Shown in pieces: positions 7,758 to 17,269 of a stretch of DNA of 64,000 nt. Made by a program: the position numbers and the translations under genes. Below the pieces are notes generated by a model. It saw nothing but the letters and a program-made list of their open reading frames with translations. It had not been told where the DNA came from and made no database searches. Origin of the DNA: Bacteroidota bacterium (GTDB taxonomy: Bacteria; Bacteroidota; Bacteroidia; Chitinophagales; Chitinophagaceae); assembly GCA_030706735.1 (NCBI GenBank), contig JAUZNZ010000008.1:1-64000 (forward strand), read 5' to 3'. Position 1 is the first letter of the stretch. Each line of letters begins with the position of its first letter.

Positions 7758-10010
7758 ATGAAATCAACTTTTGCCCTTGGGCTATTAGCGGCTGTATTAC
7801 TCCCATGCTCAGCCTTTTCCCAATTGAATAATGGTGGTCTCAGCGCTTACTTCGGTGTGGATGCCGATACGCGAAGCAGCTATATGAAATATGGTATTCA
7901 GATGGGATCCCTCGCCGGCGATGACTGGTTTTCTCCCTCCATATCGGGCAACAATGTGATCGATACGTCAAATTCCGCTTTGTATTTATCACTGCTCCAG
8001 GGTGGCGCCAACCTCGGCTTCAATAAAAGAATGTCCGTTCCTCTTTATTCCAAGATCAACGGAAGATTATGGTTGGATGCCGTATATGGCAGGGATTATG
8101 TGGCAACAAACCCCCTGACGGACTCCACTGCCTTTACAATCGCTTGTAAGAATGGGGATGACCCCGGCGTCTGGGTGGGCGGCAGCACGAACTTTCCGGA
8201 CAAGAACGATCTCGTGGACGTTTTTGCGCATATGCGCAGGGATGGAACCAGCGTCTATGATTCACTATGGCTCTTTACCGGGGTATCCACCGTTGGAACC
8301 TCCGGGTCGAGGTATTTTGATATAGAGTTATACAAAAAGAATTTCAGTTACAACGGGGCCAGCGGAAGTTTTTCCAGTGCGGGAACGGACGCCGGACATA
8401 CACAATGGATATTTGATGCCGCCGGAAATATTATTCAAACCGGGGACCTGATCCTGGCCGTGAACTATTCTCCAGGCGCTCCCCCGGTCGTGGATGTTCG
8501 TATCTGGGTAAGCCAAACGACTTTCGCATCCGTCAACCCCGCCTATTTCAACTTCGGCGCGAGCTTCGATGGCGCCACCGCGTCCCCCGCATTTGGCTAT
8601 GCATCGATCGTTTCCAAAACGGGCTCGACGGCATTTGGAGCCGGCATATCGAATTATTCAGCCACGCCTGCACAGGATACAACCTACTCTACGCCCTGGG
8701 GAACGGAACAGTCCACCAAGAACTGGGGGGCTCAATACCAGTCATTACAGTTTATCGAGATCGGTTTAAATCTGACCCGGATCGGGGTCGACCCCGCGTT
8801 ATATGCCGCTTTCGGTTTAAGCCCCTGTCAGTCCCTATTTTCAGATATTTTTTTCAAATCAAGATCCTCGAATTCTTTTACTTCCAATATGCAGGATTTT
8901 GTCACGCCCCTAATCTTCCTGCAAAACCCTGTCATGGATTATTCCCTGCAACCGGATACGCTCCGCTGCAACCGGAAGGTGGGCACCATCCGGATTACCA
9001 ATAATACGACGGCCGGAAATTATACCTGGAAAGCCCTCAATGGAACCATTTCAGGGGCCAACACAGATAGCTCACAGATCAATATTACCAAAGCAGGGAC
9101 GTATGTCGTGTCGGCGTCTCCTGCAGCGGGATGCCCTGCCACCAGGACTGATACCGTTGTGATCCCGATAGATACGTCAAGACCCGTGGCCTCCGTCAAC
9201 GTGTCCCTTGTAGGCAATTTCGCTTATCTGCAACTCTACGGAGGCGATGTGAATGCCAGCAACTATTCTACCCCCTTTGGCGGGTCGCAAGGCTTATTAT
9301 GGAATTGGAGCGGTCCCGGAGGGTTTTCTTCCGCTATCCAGAACCCGAACACTACGGATACCGTATGGGGTAACTACCAACTCGTGGTCACGGAAAAACG
9401 AAATGGCTGTACGGATACAGCGACCAAAAGCATTAATCTGTACGATTTTACCGTTCTGCTGGCCAATGGCCTGGTGATAACGGGTGATCAGGTCGACCAT
9501 TCAATTGTCGTTCGATGGAGTGATCTCAATCAAATCCTGGCGGAGACATACGAAATAGAAAGATCCACTGGCGATAAGAGCTTCGTTACGATCGGTGCCG
9601 TTCCCAATGGGAACCATACCGGAAAGGTAAATACAACACTCTTTTCCTTTACCGATGGCAATCCTGCCCAAGGCAACAATAGGTATCGGATCAAAGCAAT
9701 GACATTGGGCGGCCACGTCTATTATTCAGGCATCCTGACCCTGGATGTGGAAGGATCGCAAACCTGCTATCTGACGGGAAATTCGTTCACGAACCGAATG
9801 ACGTTGGTTGCCAATGTAGCGGCTGACTGCCGGGGCGAAATCCTCATTTACAGCATAGCCGGGCAAAAGTTGCAACAAAAGAATGTTCAGCTTGCCAAGG
9901 GGTTCAATAGGATCGACCTGCCGGCAACGAACATTAGCCAACCAGGCATCCGGGTGATAAGCCTGTATATAGACGGCAGGATCGCGTACTCGCAGAAGAT
10001 ATCGCTGTAA
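7758..10010 (+). CDS. large secreted protein with T9SS-type C-terminal domain
   Basis: A signal peptide (MKSTFALGLLAAVLLPCSAFS) starts at the ATG at 7758; an in-frame GTG at 7752 is less likely. The first 380 residues are a beta-rich region of unknown family. The middle has an Ig/PKD-like stretch with CRNRKVGTIRITN-like and PAAGCPATRTDTV parts, in which paired Cys are typical of gliding-bacterium surface proteins. The last 75 residues look like a type A sorting domain for type IX secretion (LIYSIAGQKLQQKNVQ, ending in YSQKISL). It is probably released to, or anchored at, the cell surface. The ligand or activity is unknown. Confidence 0.72.
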   Translation: MKSTFALGLLAAVLLPCSAFSQLNNGGLSAYFGVDADTRSSYMKYGIQMGSLAGDDWFSPSISGNNVIDTSNSALYLSLLQGGANLGFNKRMSVPLYSKINGRLWLDAVYGRDYVATNPLTDSTAFTIACKNGDDPGVWVGGSTNFPDKNDLVDVFAHMRRDGTSVYDSLWLFTGVSTVGTSGSRYFDIELYKKNFSYNGASGSFSSAGTDAGHTQWIFDAAGNIIQTGDLILAVNYSPGAPPVVDVRIWVSQTTFASVNPAYFNFGASFDGATASPAFGYASIVSKTGSTAFGAGISNYSATPAQDTTYSTPWGTEQSTKNWGAQYQSLQFIEIGLNLTRIGVDPALYAAFGLSPCQSLFSDIFFKSRSSNSFTSNMQDFVTPLIFLQNPVMDYSLQPDTLRCNRKVGTIRITNNTTAGNYTWKALNGTISGANTDSSQINITKAGTYVVSASPAAGCPATRTDTVVIPIDTSRPVASVNVSLVGNFAYLQLYGGDVNASNYSTPFGGSQGLLWNWSGPGGFSSAIQNPNTTDTVWGNYQLVVTEKRNGCTDTATKSINLYDFTVLLANGLVITGDQVDHSIVVRWSDLNQILAETYEIERSTGDKSFVTIGAVPNGNHTGKVNTTLFSFTDGNPAQGNNRYRIKAMTLGGHVYYSGILTLDVEGSQTCYLTGNSFTNRMTLVANVAADCRGEILIYSIAGQKLQQKNVQLAKGFNRIDLPATNISQPGIRVISLYIDGRIAYSQKISL

Positions 10011-10056
10011 AAGGCAGGCATAATTCTTCCTACCTTTATAGCACAAAATATCGATC

Positions 10057-10713
10057 ATGCCCGTCAAGACCGACTGGCCGGCCGCCATCAAGCCGCTTAT
10101 GCGCAAATACAAGGGTAGGAGACTGCCCCTGAACTATCATAATACCTATGAACTACTCGTCATGGTGGTTCTGGCCGCACAAAGCGCCGACGAGCACATC
10201 AACGCTCTGGCGCCAACCCTTTTCAAGGCCTTTCCCGACATGCACTCTCTCTCGACAGCTACTCCGCAAAGCCTCTTTCCCTATATCAGTAAGGTGCGCA
10301 ATTTCGGGCACAAGGCCGATTGGCTGACGGAGATAGCCAAAAAGGTAAGAACGGACAACAATATACCACTAACGCTTGACGCCCTCACCGCCTTGCCCGG
10401 CATCGGACGTAAATCGGCGAACGTGATCCTGCGCGAAGAGGGCCGGCCGCCGGAAGGGATCATCGTCGACCTGCACGTCGTCCGTGTGGCGCCAAGGCTC
10501 GGCATCGCCACCGGCGAGGATCCCAAAAAGATCGAGAAACAGCTCATGGACATCTTGCCGCGACAGCAATGGGATGCGGGAATGGCCATGTCATTCCTTG
10601 GCAGGGAGATCTGCCATCCCAAACCGGATTGCCAGAAATGCCTGATGCGTCCGGTCTGCGCATGGTACCGGAAAAATGTCGCCCCGAAAGAAAAGAAGGA
10701 AAAGAAGCGCTGA
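10057..10713 (+). CDS. nth: endonuclease III-like DNA glycosylase/AP lyase
   Basis: This is a base-excision repair enzyme that removes oxidised pyrimidines and cuts AP sites. The helix-hairpin-helix motif LPGIGRKSANV carries the catalytic Lys119, and the catalytic Asp138 sits in VDLHVVRV. Four cysteines for the [4Fe-4S] cluster are at 186, 192, 195 and 201. Two details differ from the textbook enzyme: the Cys spacing is X5-X2-X5 rather than X6-X2-X5, and VDTH reads VDLH. The C-terminus is a very basic tail (PKEKKEKKR). It converges on the lytic transglycosylase gene. Confidence 0.88.
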   Translation: MPVKTDWPAAIKPLMRKYKGRRLPLNYHNTYELLVMVVLAAQSADEHINALAPTLFKAFPDMHSLSTATPQSLFPYISKVRNFGHKADWLTEIAKKVRTDNNIPLTLDALTALPGIGRKSANVILREEGRPPEGIIVDLHVVRVAPRLGIATGEDPKKIEKQLMDILPRQQWDAGMAMSFLGREICHPKPDCQKCLMRPVCAWYRKNVAPKEKKEKKR

Positions 10714-10728
10714 ACTTGTGCATGGTTC

Positions 10729-11685
10729 TTACCCCTCGATCAACTTATTGGCCTTCTGCAGGCTCTCTTCTGAAGTCTTCATCAGCTTCTTGAACCGGTC
10801 TTCTGCAGGTTCCTGGCTGCTGGACGGTTTCTCACTTTTCTTGGGCGCCTGATTGGCTGAATAGTCATTGATATCCAATAGGTTATGAACAACTCCCGGC
10901 TTGACCGCAATAGCGCACACCGAATTCGCTTCGAAAGCCTTCACCGATTTGGCAAACTGGATATTCTCAGCCTTCGTTAACGTGGTCACACTCCCCTGAC
11001 CTTCAAAATAATAATGGGTGGCGATAAACCTCTTTACATGCTCCCTGCTCTCGGCAGGCAGATACGACTGAAGGGCCCAGAAATTCCTGCTGCCCGACTT
11101 GTGGATAGCTGTGAGTACCTTGCCGGGCCCGCCATTGTATGCGGCCAGCACCAGCAACCAGTCGCCGAATTGTGCATACAGATCCTTCAGGTACAAGGCG
11201 GCAGCCTTCGTGCTCTTATAATAATTGGTGCGTTCGTCATTTTGACGGCTCACCTTTAACCCGAGATCATGCGCAGTCTCAGGCATCAACTGCCAGGGAC
11301 CGAGCGCACCGACACAGGAAAGCGCGGACGATTTCAATTCAGATTCGATCACCGCCAGGTATTTCAACTGCAGAGGCAATCCATACCGGCCGAAGACAGA
11401 GTCAATAATGGTAAAGGGAACCTTGCTTCTTTGCTTGATCTGATCAAGATCCTCAATACTGGTCTTGATATACTTCTTCGCAAATTGCAATTCCTGCTTG
11501 TTCAGCTCAACATGCGGGGCCAGCAACAATTTGTTGTTTGCCGTAGCTTCGTTGGCGACAATCGCGGGAGACCCTTCATTTGACGTAGAAAAGTTGGCGC
11601 CGGCTTGCTGGCGGGGAATGAACGATACCGCGGCCAGGCACAACAACATGAGATAAATTGCTTTCGATAACTGAGTTTTCAACAT
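10729..11685 (-). CDS. lytic murein transglycosylase (SLT/MltD-like)
   Basis: This is a periplasmic enzyme that cleaves peptidoglycan between MurNAc and GlcNAc. The start at 11685 gives a signal peptide (MLKTQLSKAIYLMLLCLAAV); an ATG at 11709 would add eight polar residues. The SLT domain has catalytic Glu114 in AVIESE, GALGPWQLMP at 126-135, and AAYNGGPGKV further on. There are no LysM repeats; the C-terminus is a Lys/Ser/Glu-rich tail. It lies convergently after the endonuclease III gene. Confidence 0.87.
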   Translation of the reverse strand: MLKTQLSKAIYLMLLCLAAVSFIPRQQAGANFSTSNEGSPAIVANEATANNKLLLAPHVELNKQELQFAKKYIKTSIEDLDQIKQRSKVPFTIIDSVFGRYGLPLQLKYLAVIESELKSSALSCVGALGPWQLMPETAHDLGLKVSRQNDERTNYYKSTKAAALYLKDLYAQFGDWLLVLAAYNGGPGKVLTAIHKSGSRNFWALQSYLPAESREHVKRFIATHYYFEGQGSVTTLTKAENIQFAKSVKAFEANSVCAIAVKPGVVHNLLDINDYSANQAPKKSEKPSSSQEPAEDRFKKLMKTSEESLQKANKLIEG

Positions 11686-11987
11686 CGTTTTATTTTTTGA
11701 GTAAAACAATGCCGACCCGAAGGGTTTGGATTCAACAACAAACTTGGTTATAGGAATATCGGAAGCAGAAGATATAGCAGACTACCGTGGGTGCGGACGT
11801 TTGAGTTTTTCATTTGTACGGAGTGCTATATCGATGGATCAAATATACTGTGAAAACCCCAAACCTCATAGCGGTTTTACCTCGTAAAACTACGATCCAG
11901 CCTTAATCCCATGGGTTTCACTACCTAAGGAAAAAAGAAAAAAATAGATTAAAAAAAACGGGATTTGTAATCAACTCATACCCGGGA
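11686..11987. other. gene-free stretch upstream of the transglycosylase
   Basis: No protein-like reading frame was found. It is AT-rich and should contain the promoter of the minus-strand transglycosylase. A short perfect hairpin (GTTTTAC-CTC-GTAAAAC at 11874-11890) is the only structure I see. An A-rich run near 11930-11960 lies just past the end of the NAD-binding gene and might help stop its transcript. Confidence 0.4.
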
Positions 11988-12692
11988 TCAGGTTGGTTTT
12001 TCGCCAAAGTCAGTCGCCTTGGCAGCAGCGATGATGTCCTTAACTTCCAGGATCTTTTTATCATACCCTCCGGCTGCGACACGGATCATCGCCAATCCGA
12101 CCTCTCTTAGGGTGCATGCGCTATTCGGGAATACTTTTCGCAGGATGGGATACATCCATGAAAAATAGGTATACAACTTTTGCGTTCTTTTCAACCCCTT
12201 CGTAGGATGAATATACCCTGGCCGGAATGCAAATACCGCTTTGAATGGCAGCCTGAACAATTCATTTTCTGTCTTGCCCTTGACACGGGCCCAGTTCAAT
12301 CTCCCCTTCTCACTGCTGTCGGTGCCCGCTCCCGACACATAACAAAACGTCATGCCGGAATTAAGGCGGCTCAGGGTTTGAGCAACATGCATGGTCAGGG
12401 TATAGGTCAACCGGAAATAATCCGCCTTGGGCATGCCTACGGAGGAGACGCCCAAACAAAAAAAACAGGCATCATAACCGGCAAGCGATCCCTCGATAGG
12501 AGAGAGATCGAAAAAATCTGGATGGAGGACTTCCTTTAATTTCGGATGGATGATCCCGCAGGGTTTCCTGTTAATGACGAGTACCGACGCGACCCGCGGA
12601 TCTTTCAGGCATTCATGCACGACGCCCTCCCCGACCATTCCGGTGGCGCCGGTGACAATAGCGCGGATGCTGTCGTTCAGTCGCACATCCAT
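11988..12692 (-). CDS. NAD(P)-binding epimerase/dehydratase-like protein
   Basis: This is an atypical short-chain dehydrogenase fold. GATGMVG at residues 15-21 binds the dinucleotide. FFCLGVSSVG is at the end of strand four and YVSGAGTDSSEKG in the strand-five region, followed by a conserved FRPGYIHP. The usual YxxxK is not obvious (WARVKGKTENEL occupies that place), so it may be a non-catalytic or hydride-sensing member. Its ATG overlaps the TAA of the upstream carboxylesterase by one base, which suggests translational coupling. Confidence 0.8.
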   Translation of the reverse strand: MDVRLNDSIRAIVTGATGMVGEGVVHECLKDPRVASVLVINRKPCGIIHPKLKEVLHPDFFDLSPIEGSLAGYDACFFCLGVSSVGMPKADYFRLTYTLTMHVAQTLSRLNSGMTFCYVSGAGTDSSEKGRLNWARVKGKTENELFRLPFKAVFAFRPGYIHPTKGLKRTQKLYTYFSWMYPILRKVFPNSACTLREVGLAMIRVAAGGYDKKILEVKDIIAAAKATDFGEKPT

Positions 12693-14281
12693 TATTTTAC
12701 ACGAAGTTTATCGATCGCCAGGTACCGGTTGCGGAATTTTTCAGTCTCCAGCCTTGTATTCACATTGATATGCATGACCTCGGCAGGTCCGCCGCTTTTG
12801 ACAGGCTGCCAGACGGGGAGCGCAAGGCCATTCGGATTGGCGTTCACGATAAAATTGACGAAGTATCCCTGCATGATCGTCGATACAAGGTAATCATCGG
12901 GCTGCCAGTCGAAAACCCGGTTCGTGGGCAGGTTGCCCATCGCATATTCGATCTCCGCGGAATGTACCGCGCCACGCGCCGGAGCAGGGTCGGATGGTTT
13001 GGCGTCTCTTTGCGCAGGCCTGGGACGCTCGTACAAATAGCGAAAGACGGGCTTGCCGCCGGTGCGGCTTTGCACGTCGGACCATTTCCAGGTACTGAAG
13101 CCAATGAACCGGTCACTCGCAAGGTCCGTGGCAACCTGCTCCACATCCGCATCCGTAGCAGGATCATAGTTGGCGAGCATGTCTGCCGCATTCGCCGGAT
13201 ATAGTTTCCGGACGGCCGCGGTAAAATTTGCCTTAGTGGAAGGCTGCTGCCCCAGGATGTTTCGATAGTTCCCTTCCTCCGAGTTCCACCCCACAAGCAA
13301 AGGAACGTTCGCCTGCTCGCCGGCGTCAAAAATGGCCGCTGGAGGCTTGGGGAAAAAATAACCATCGAGTATCTCGGAAAAGCGCGGAACGCCCGCTTTG
13401 GCCGTTCCCTCGAGGATCACGGATGCTGGCATGGCACGCAGATCGGCCAGCGATTTGGCGCCCAATAGCGTAGCGAACTGAACGCCCGCCTTTTCAGCGT
13501 CCGCCAGGGACGCCGGTGGCTGAAGCCCGAGTAAGGATCCGCTCTCCCCGATGGCGCCGGCCATGAGGTTCCTTGCAAGCGGAGACGCCATCTGGGCGCT
13601 CACGGAAAAAGATCCAGCGGATTCCCCGGCAATGGTTACCCGCAGCGGATCGCCGCCGAAGGCCGCAATATTTTGCCTGACCCAGCGAAGGGCCGCGGTT
13701 TGATCCAACAGGCCATAGTTGCCGGATGCATGATGGGGGGATTCCCTGGTTAGTTCCGGATGCGCAAAAAAGCCAAAAACGCTGAGGCGGTAGTTCACCG
13801 TGACGGCAACGATCCCATGCCTGGCCATGCTTTCCCCATCATACCGGTATTCCGAACCATCGCCCGCCATCAGGCCGCCACCATAGAAATAAACCAGGAC
13901 AGGCAACTTCTCCTTTTCCGATTTCGCGGGCGTCCAGACATTCAGGTATAGGCAATCTTCACTTACTCCGTCAGAACGGAAATTCATATCGGAATAAATG
14001 GGTCGTTGCATGGCGCGGGGACCGAATCGGGTCGCCTTGCGCACGCCATCCCAGGGCTTCACGGGCTGAGGCTCTCTCCATCTCAGGTCGCCGACAGGCG
14101 GCTGTGCAAAGGGAATGCCTTTGAATGAACGAATGCCCGACCCATAAACGCCCTCCAGCATGCCATCGGCCGTTCGTACCTGGAGGGAAATGCCATCGGG
14201 CGCCTGGGCTACCGTATCCTGCCCGAAACAAATAAAGCATAGCACCAGGATGACCGGCGTTTTTGAAGAGATAGGGTTCAT
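12692..14281 (-). CDS. type-B carboxylesterase (secreted)
   Basis: This is an exported alpha/beta-hydrolase of the carboxylesterase/para-nitrobenzyl-esterase family. A signal peptide is followed by the family motif SEDCLYLNVWTP (residues 107-118), an oxyanion-type YGGG, and FGGDPLRVTIAGESAG with nucleophile Ser221. A catalytic His is likely in GAVHSAEIEY. The length (529 residues) is normal. It lies in a minus-strand run, DoxX-like, GH30-like, this gene, then the NAD-binding gene, with gaps of 9, 49 and -1 bases, so they are likely one operon. A role in removing acyl groups from glycans taken up by this region is inference. Confidence 0.9.
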   Translation of the reverse strand: MNPISSKTPVILVLCFICFGQDTVAQAPDGISLQVRTADGMLEGVYGSGIRSFKGIPFAQPPVGDLRWREPQPVKPWDGVRKATRFGPRAMQRPIYSDMNFRSDGVSEDCLYLNVWTPAKSEKEKLPVLVYFYGGGLMAGDGSEYRYDGESMARHGIVAVTVNYRLSVFGFFAHPELTRESPHHASGNYGLLDQTAALRWVRQNIAAFGGDPLRVTIAGESAGSFSVSAQMASPLARNLMAGAIGESGSLLGLQPPASLADAEKAGVQFATLLGAKSLADLRAMPASVILEGTAKAGVPRFSEILDGYFFPKPPAAIFDAGEQANVPLLVGWNSEEGNYRNILGQQPSTKANFTAAVRKLYPANAADMLANYDPATDADVEQVATDLASDRFIGFSTWKWSDVQSRTGGKPVFRYLYERPRPAQRDAKPSDPAPARGAVHSAEIEYAMGNLPTNRVFDWQPDDYLVSTIMQGYFVNFIVNANPNGLALPVWQPVKSGGPAEVMHINVNTRLETEKFRNRYLAIDKLRVK

Positions 14282-14330
14282 GCGCGACTGATTTTGGAAT
14301 ATAAATGTACTACAACCTGGATCAATAGCA

Positions 14331-16295
14331 TTATTCGCTTTGCAGCGTGGTATAGGTCATCGAAGAGAGGGTGAAACTCGCCTTCCCATCGATGACATGG
14401 ATCGGTTGACCCTCCTTCATTGCGTCTTCCTTATTGGTCCTGAAAATGCGGAGCGTCTTTAATTTGCCGGGCAGACCGGTGAGGGTCGCGTCACGCGTTG
14501 CGCCCCGGTTGACGAAATGGAAGGCATAGGATTTTTTGGAAGGGTTGCCCAGCGCGGCGCAGGAAATGTTCGGCCTGTCGCAACTAAGCGGCATGGCCGA
14601 TAAACCCTTCGGAGCAGAAGCAAGCTGCTTCAGGTTCCAAAATCGTTGGGTGGGATGTAGAGGTTCGTTATTCCCGAAGATACCGCCTCCCGCCAGGGGT
14701 GAGTAGTCGGAGGTCAGCTGCCACTGCAGGATGCTCACGGGCTGACAAATCGCTAACAAACGGACATAGAGATTGATTTCTTCGATCGCATAAGTGGCTT
14801 CTTCGAAGACGGCTGGATAATTCCAGGCGGCCGCATCGATGCTGCCTTCCGCGACAATCAACGGAAGCCGTGATTTCGTAGCCGCATCGGCCCATTTTTC
14901 CAGCGTTTCCTTTTCCCAGCCACGCCAGGAATGAAACGAGATTGCGCCGATATAGGGCCTGGCCGCGGTATCTTCCAGCGCCGGATAAATGAATGACCAG
15001 GTCGTTGCATCGGAATTATCTCCCAACAGCATTTTGGTCTTCAGCCCGCAGGCGGCGAAATAGGCTCCCATTCCCTTGATGAGCTCGTCGTGCTCCTGAG
15101 CGGTCAGCCTGATGTTTATGCCCAGGTCCGATTCATTGAAGGAAAAGAGCCGGATCTCGACGCCATGTTTCTTTTTCAGATAGTATAAATAGTCTGCAAT
15201 GGACCGGTAAATGTCAGCCATGTTGACTTTGTTCAGCGGATTGCCCCAAACGCCATCAGGCCCCGGCCGGAATTTCGGCGGCCCTTCAATCGCCCAGGAT
15301 GGTGCCGACCATGCGGAAAGGATCAGGGGAATGCCCTTCTTGTTCAGCCGTTGCGCCATGTCCATCGCGTTCAATACCGCCGGATTCATTTTCCCGGCTA
15401 TGGCGGAGTCGATGGGATGGCTGTCCTTGACAGGCTGCCAGAACCGCCAGGGCATCTCTACCCGCGCCCATGCCACGCGTAGGTTGTCCAGGCAATAGTT
15501 GATGACCTCCGGGTCGGCATTGGGGTTCTGCAGTCTGAAATTGCCGCCAAAGCCGTCGAATGCACGACCTGTTTGCGAGGTATTAAGGACGAATGTGACA
15601 GGCTCATGATCGATAGGCCCGCTCGTTTTGATCGTGAACTCCTTGTCTGCCATCTGCTCTTTATGAAGATCGCCGGACACGATAGGAAAGTACAGCCGGA
15701 AAACATGCGCCTCCTTCGTCACGATAACGGTGCCGGCCTCCCGGGAACGGACCTCCAGATCGCGGCCGGCGGCATGGCAAATGATCCCACCGGCATTTGC
15801 ACGCAGGTATTCCCCGGGGCCGGCAGGCCCGGCCTTGGTCAGGGAAGTGATGGCCGGCTCGATCAGCTGCAGGGTTCCGTCGCCATATTCGTCCTCAGGC
15901 AAGGCGATGGTGAAAAATACGCCTCCCGTATGGGCTTCGGCAAGCGCTTTCGCCGAGAGCCTTACTTTGGCCAGTCCCGGGCCCCGGTCTTCGATCACTT
16001 CGGTAAATGAGAGATTTTCGATTTGGGTGGAGACGATCTGCACCTTCCCTTCACGTGCATAGCGCGGGTGTTGCCGTTCCTTGCCCGTGGAGACGGCAGA
16101 CGCCCAATCCGTTCCCACCACGCGAATGCTCGATTCAAATTGCATCAATTGCCCATCCATTCGAATGCCGGTAATATTACCCCATGGCTCTACCTCGACT
16201 TGCCCGACGGCGGCGAGACCGGAAAGGCAAAAAAATAAAATGATTCGAAAACAGATCATGAGCGCAAAGATCAGGGTAATCCGGATACTTGCCAA
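14331..16295 (-). CDS. glycoside hydrolase, clan GH-A (GH30-like)
   Basis: A signal peptide (best from the ATG at 16259; 16295 is the longest frame) is followed by a 200-residue N-terminal beta domain and then a TIM barrel starting at FDGFGGNFRL. The acid/base is probably Glu388 in FNESDLG and the nucleophile Glu483 in IVAEGSID, both counted from 16295. This order and spacing fit clan GH-A, with GH30 the nearest family I can name; GH39 or another endo-glycosidase cannot be ruled out. A C-terminal beta domain ends the protein. It probably acts in the periplasm on a glycan backbone, with the carboxylesterase next to it. Confidence 0.7.
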   Translation of the reverse strand: MASIRITLIFALMICFRIILFFCLSGLAAVGQVEVEPWGNITGIRMDGQLMQFESSIRVVGTDWASAVSTGKERQHPRYAREGKVQIVSTQIENLSFTEVIEDRGPGLAKVRLSAKALAEAHTGGVFFTIALPEDEYGDGTLQLIEPAITSLTKAGPAGPGEYLRANAGGIICHAAGRDLEVRSREAGTVIVTKEAHVFRLYFPIVSGDLHKEQMADKEFTIKTSGPIDHEPVTFVLNTSQTGRAFDGFGGNFRLQNPNADPEVINYCLDNLRVAWARVEMPWRFWQPVKDSHPIDSAIAGKMNPAVLNAMDMAQRLNKKGIPLILSAWSAPSWAIEGPPKFRPGPDGVWGNPLNKVNMADIYRSIADYLYYLKKKHGVEIRLFSFNESDLGINIRLTAQEHDELIKGMGAYFAACGLKTKMLLGDNSDATTWSFIYPALEDTAARPYIGAISFHSWRGWEKETLEKWADAATKSRLPLIVAEGSIDAAAWNYPAVFEEATYAIEEINLYVRLLAICQPVSILQWQLTSDYSPLAGGGIFGNNEPLHPTQRFWNLKQLASAPKGLSAMPLSCDRPNISCAALGNPSKKSYAFHFVNRGATRDATLTGLPGKLKTLRIFRTNKEDAMKEGQPIHVIDGKASFTLSSMTYTTLQSE

Positions 16296-16304
16296 TTGCC
16301 CGCG

Positions 16305-17108
16305 TCAGGGGTTCATGGAGACGTTATGCCGGTTTGCCAGGGGGCGGGGCGCCCAACGCACGGCAAACCAAAGCGCCAGCAGGCATCCATAGCTACCCCC
16401 GCGTTCGATCCATTCAAAAAGCGCGTAATGCGGATAAAAGAGTTCGCTTGCGACCTTCCAGACCAGCAGAACGAGCAGCAAGGGCGCAAAAGGCCGGATC
16501 AGCACGGCACAGGCGGCAATGATCTCGAAAAGACCTACTGAGATCGCTATGGAGGCCGGGTTGGAAAAGCCGATGGATGCGTACTGGCTCAGCAGCTCTT
16601 TCTTTTCCATCAGGTTCAGCCAACCATGCCCCGTCAACAGGAGGAAAACGGCAATCCGCAAACAGGCGATGACCCTGGCCCTCGTTTGCTGATCGGCGCT
16701 AATGGAGGGGTTGATCTTCGTGAACCACCGCTTCAGGGAGGTGCCTCCTCCGCCTGACAGGAATAGAAGGGCCAGCGGAGCGCCGAAATTGCCCGCCCTT
16801 TCGACAAATTCTGCGAAAGGTTCTCCGGACAAGGGCCGTAGCAGGGCCGTCACGATCCCCCAGCCCACCAACCATCCGGGGATCGCGCGCAATGGATAAG
16901 CCAGCATCGCCACGCCCGCCAGGATGTCGATCGAGCCCATGACCGGCATAAGCTGATAAGCAAGGTCCTGCCCTATGCCGAATACGGCGAAATAATGGCA
17001 CCAGACCGGCTTGGTAATAATGCCGAAACTACCATGGCCGATATAGCACATGGCCACCGCGATGCGTAGCGTGTAATGAATTTTTTGATCTCTGGTAAAA
17101 TGCAACAT
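16305..17108 (-). CDS. DoxX-like membrane protein
   Basis: This is an integral membrane protein of 267 residues with about seven hydrophobic segments in two similar halves, each with a HG motif (CYIGHGSFG near the N-terminus, LLTGHGWLNL in the second half). That pattern fits the DoxX/DoxD-like family, whose role is poorly known. It is first in the minus-strand run with the glycosidase and esterase genes, starting 10 bases before the long frame of the glycosidase. Confidence 0.7.
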   Translation of the reverse strand: MLHFTRDQKIHYTLRIAVAMCYIGHGSFGIITKPVWCHYFAVFGIGQDLAYQLMPVMGSIDILAGVAMLAYPLRAIPGWLVGWGIVTALLRPLSGEPFAEFVERAGNFGAPLALLFLSGGGGTSLKRWFTKINPSISADQQTRARVIACLRIAVFLLLTGHGWLNLMEKKELLSQYASIGFSNPASIAISVGLFEIIAACAVLIRPFAPLLLVLLVWKVASELFYPHYALFEWIERGGSYGCLLALWFAVRWAPRPLANRHNVSMNP

Positions 17109-17269
17109 ATCCTCTTCCTATCTTTATCACATTAAAAATAGAGGATACATAATCTAAAAGCAAAAGTAGTGTTCGCCCGAACCTCCCGCATTAGGAGGGA
17201 CATCGGGACCCGAAAGTTAGGCAAAAACAGGGGAAATCTCCCTACAAATCTTTGATTATATTTGCCGGC

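Noticed and set aside
17257-17264. TATATTTG resembling a -7 element before the MBL-fold gene
   Set aside because: It ends only five bases before the ATG, leaving no room for a leader, and no -33 box was found.
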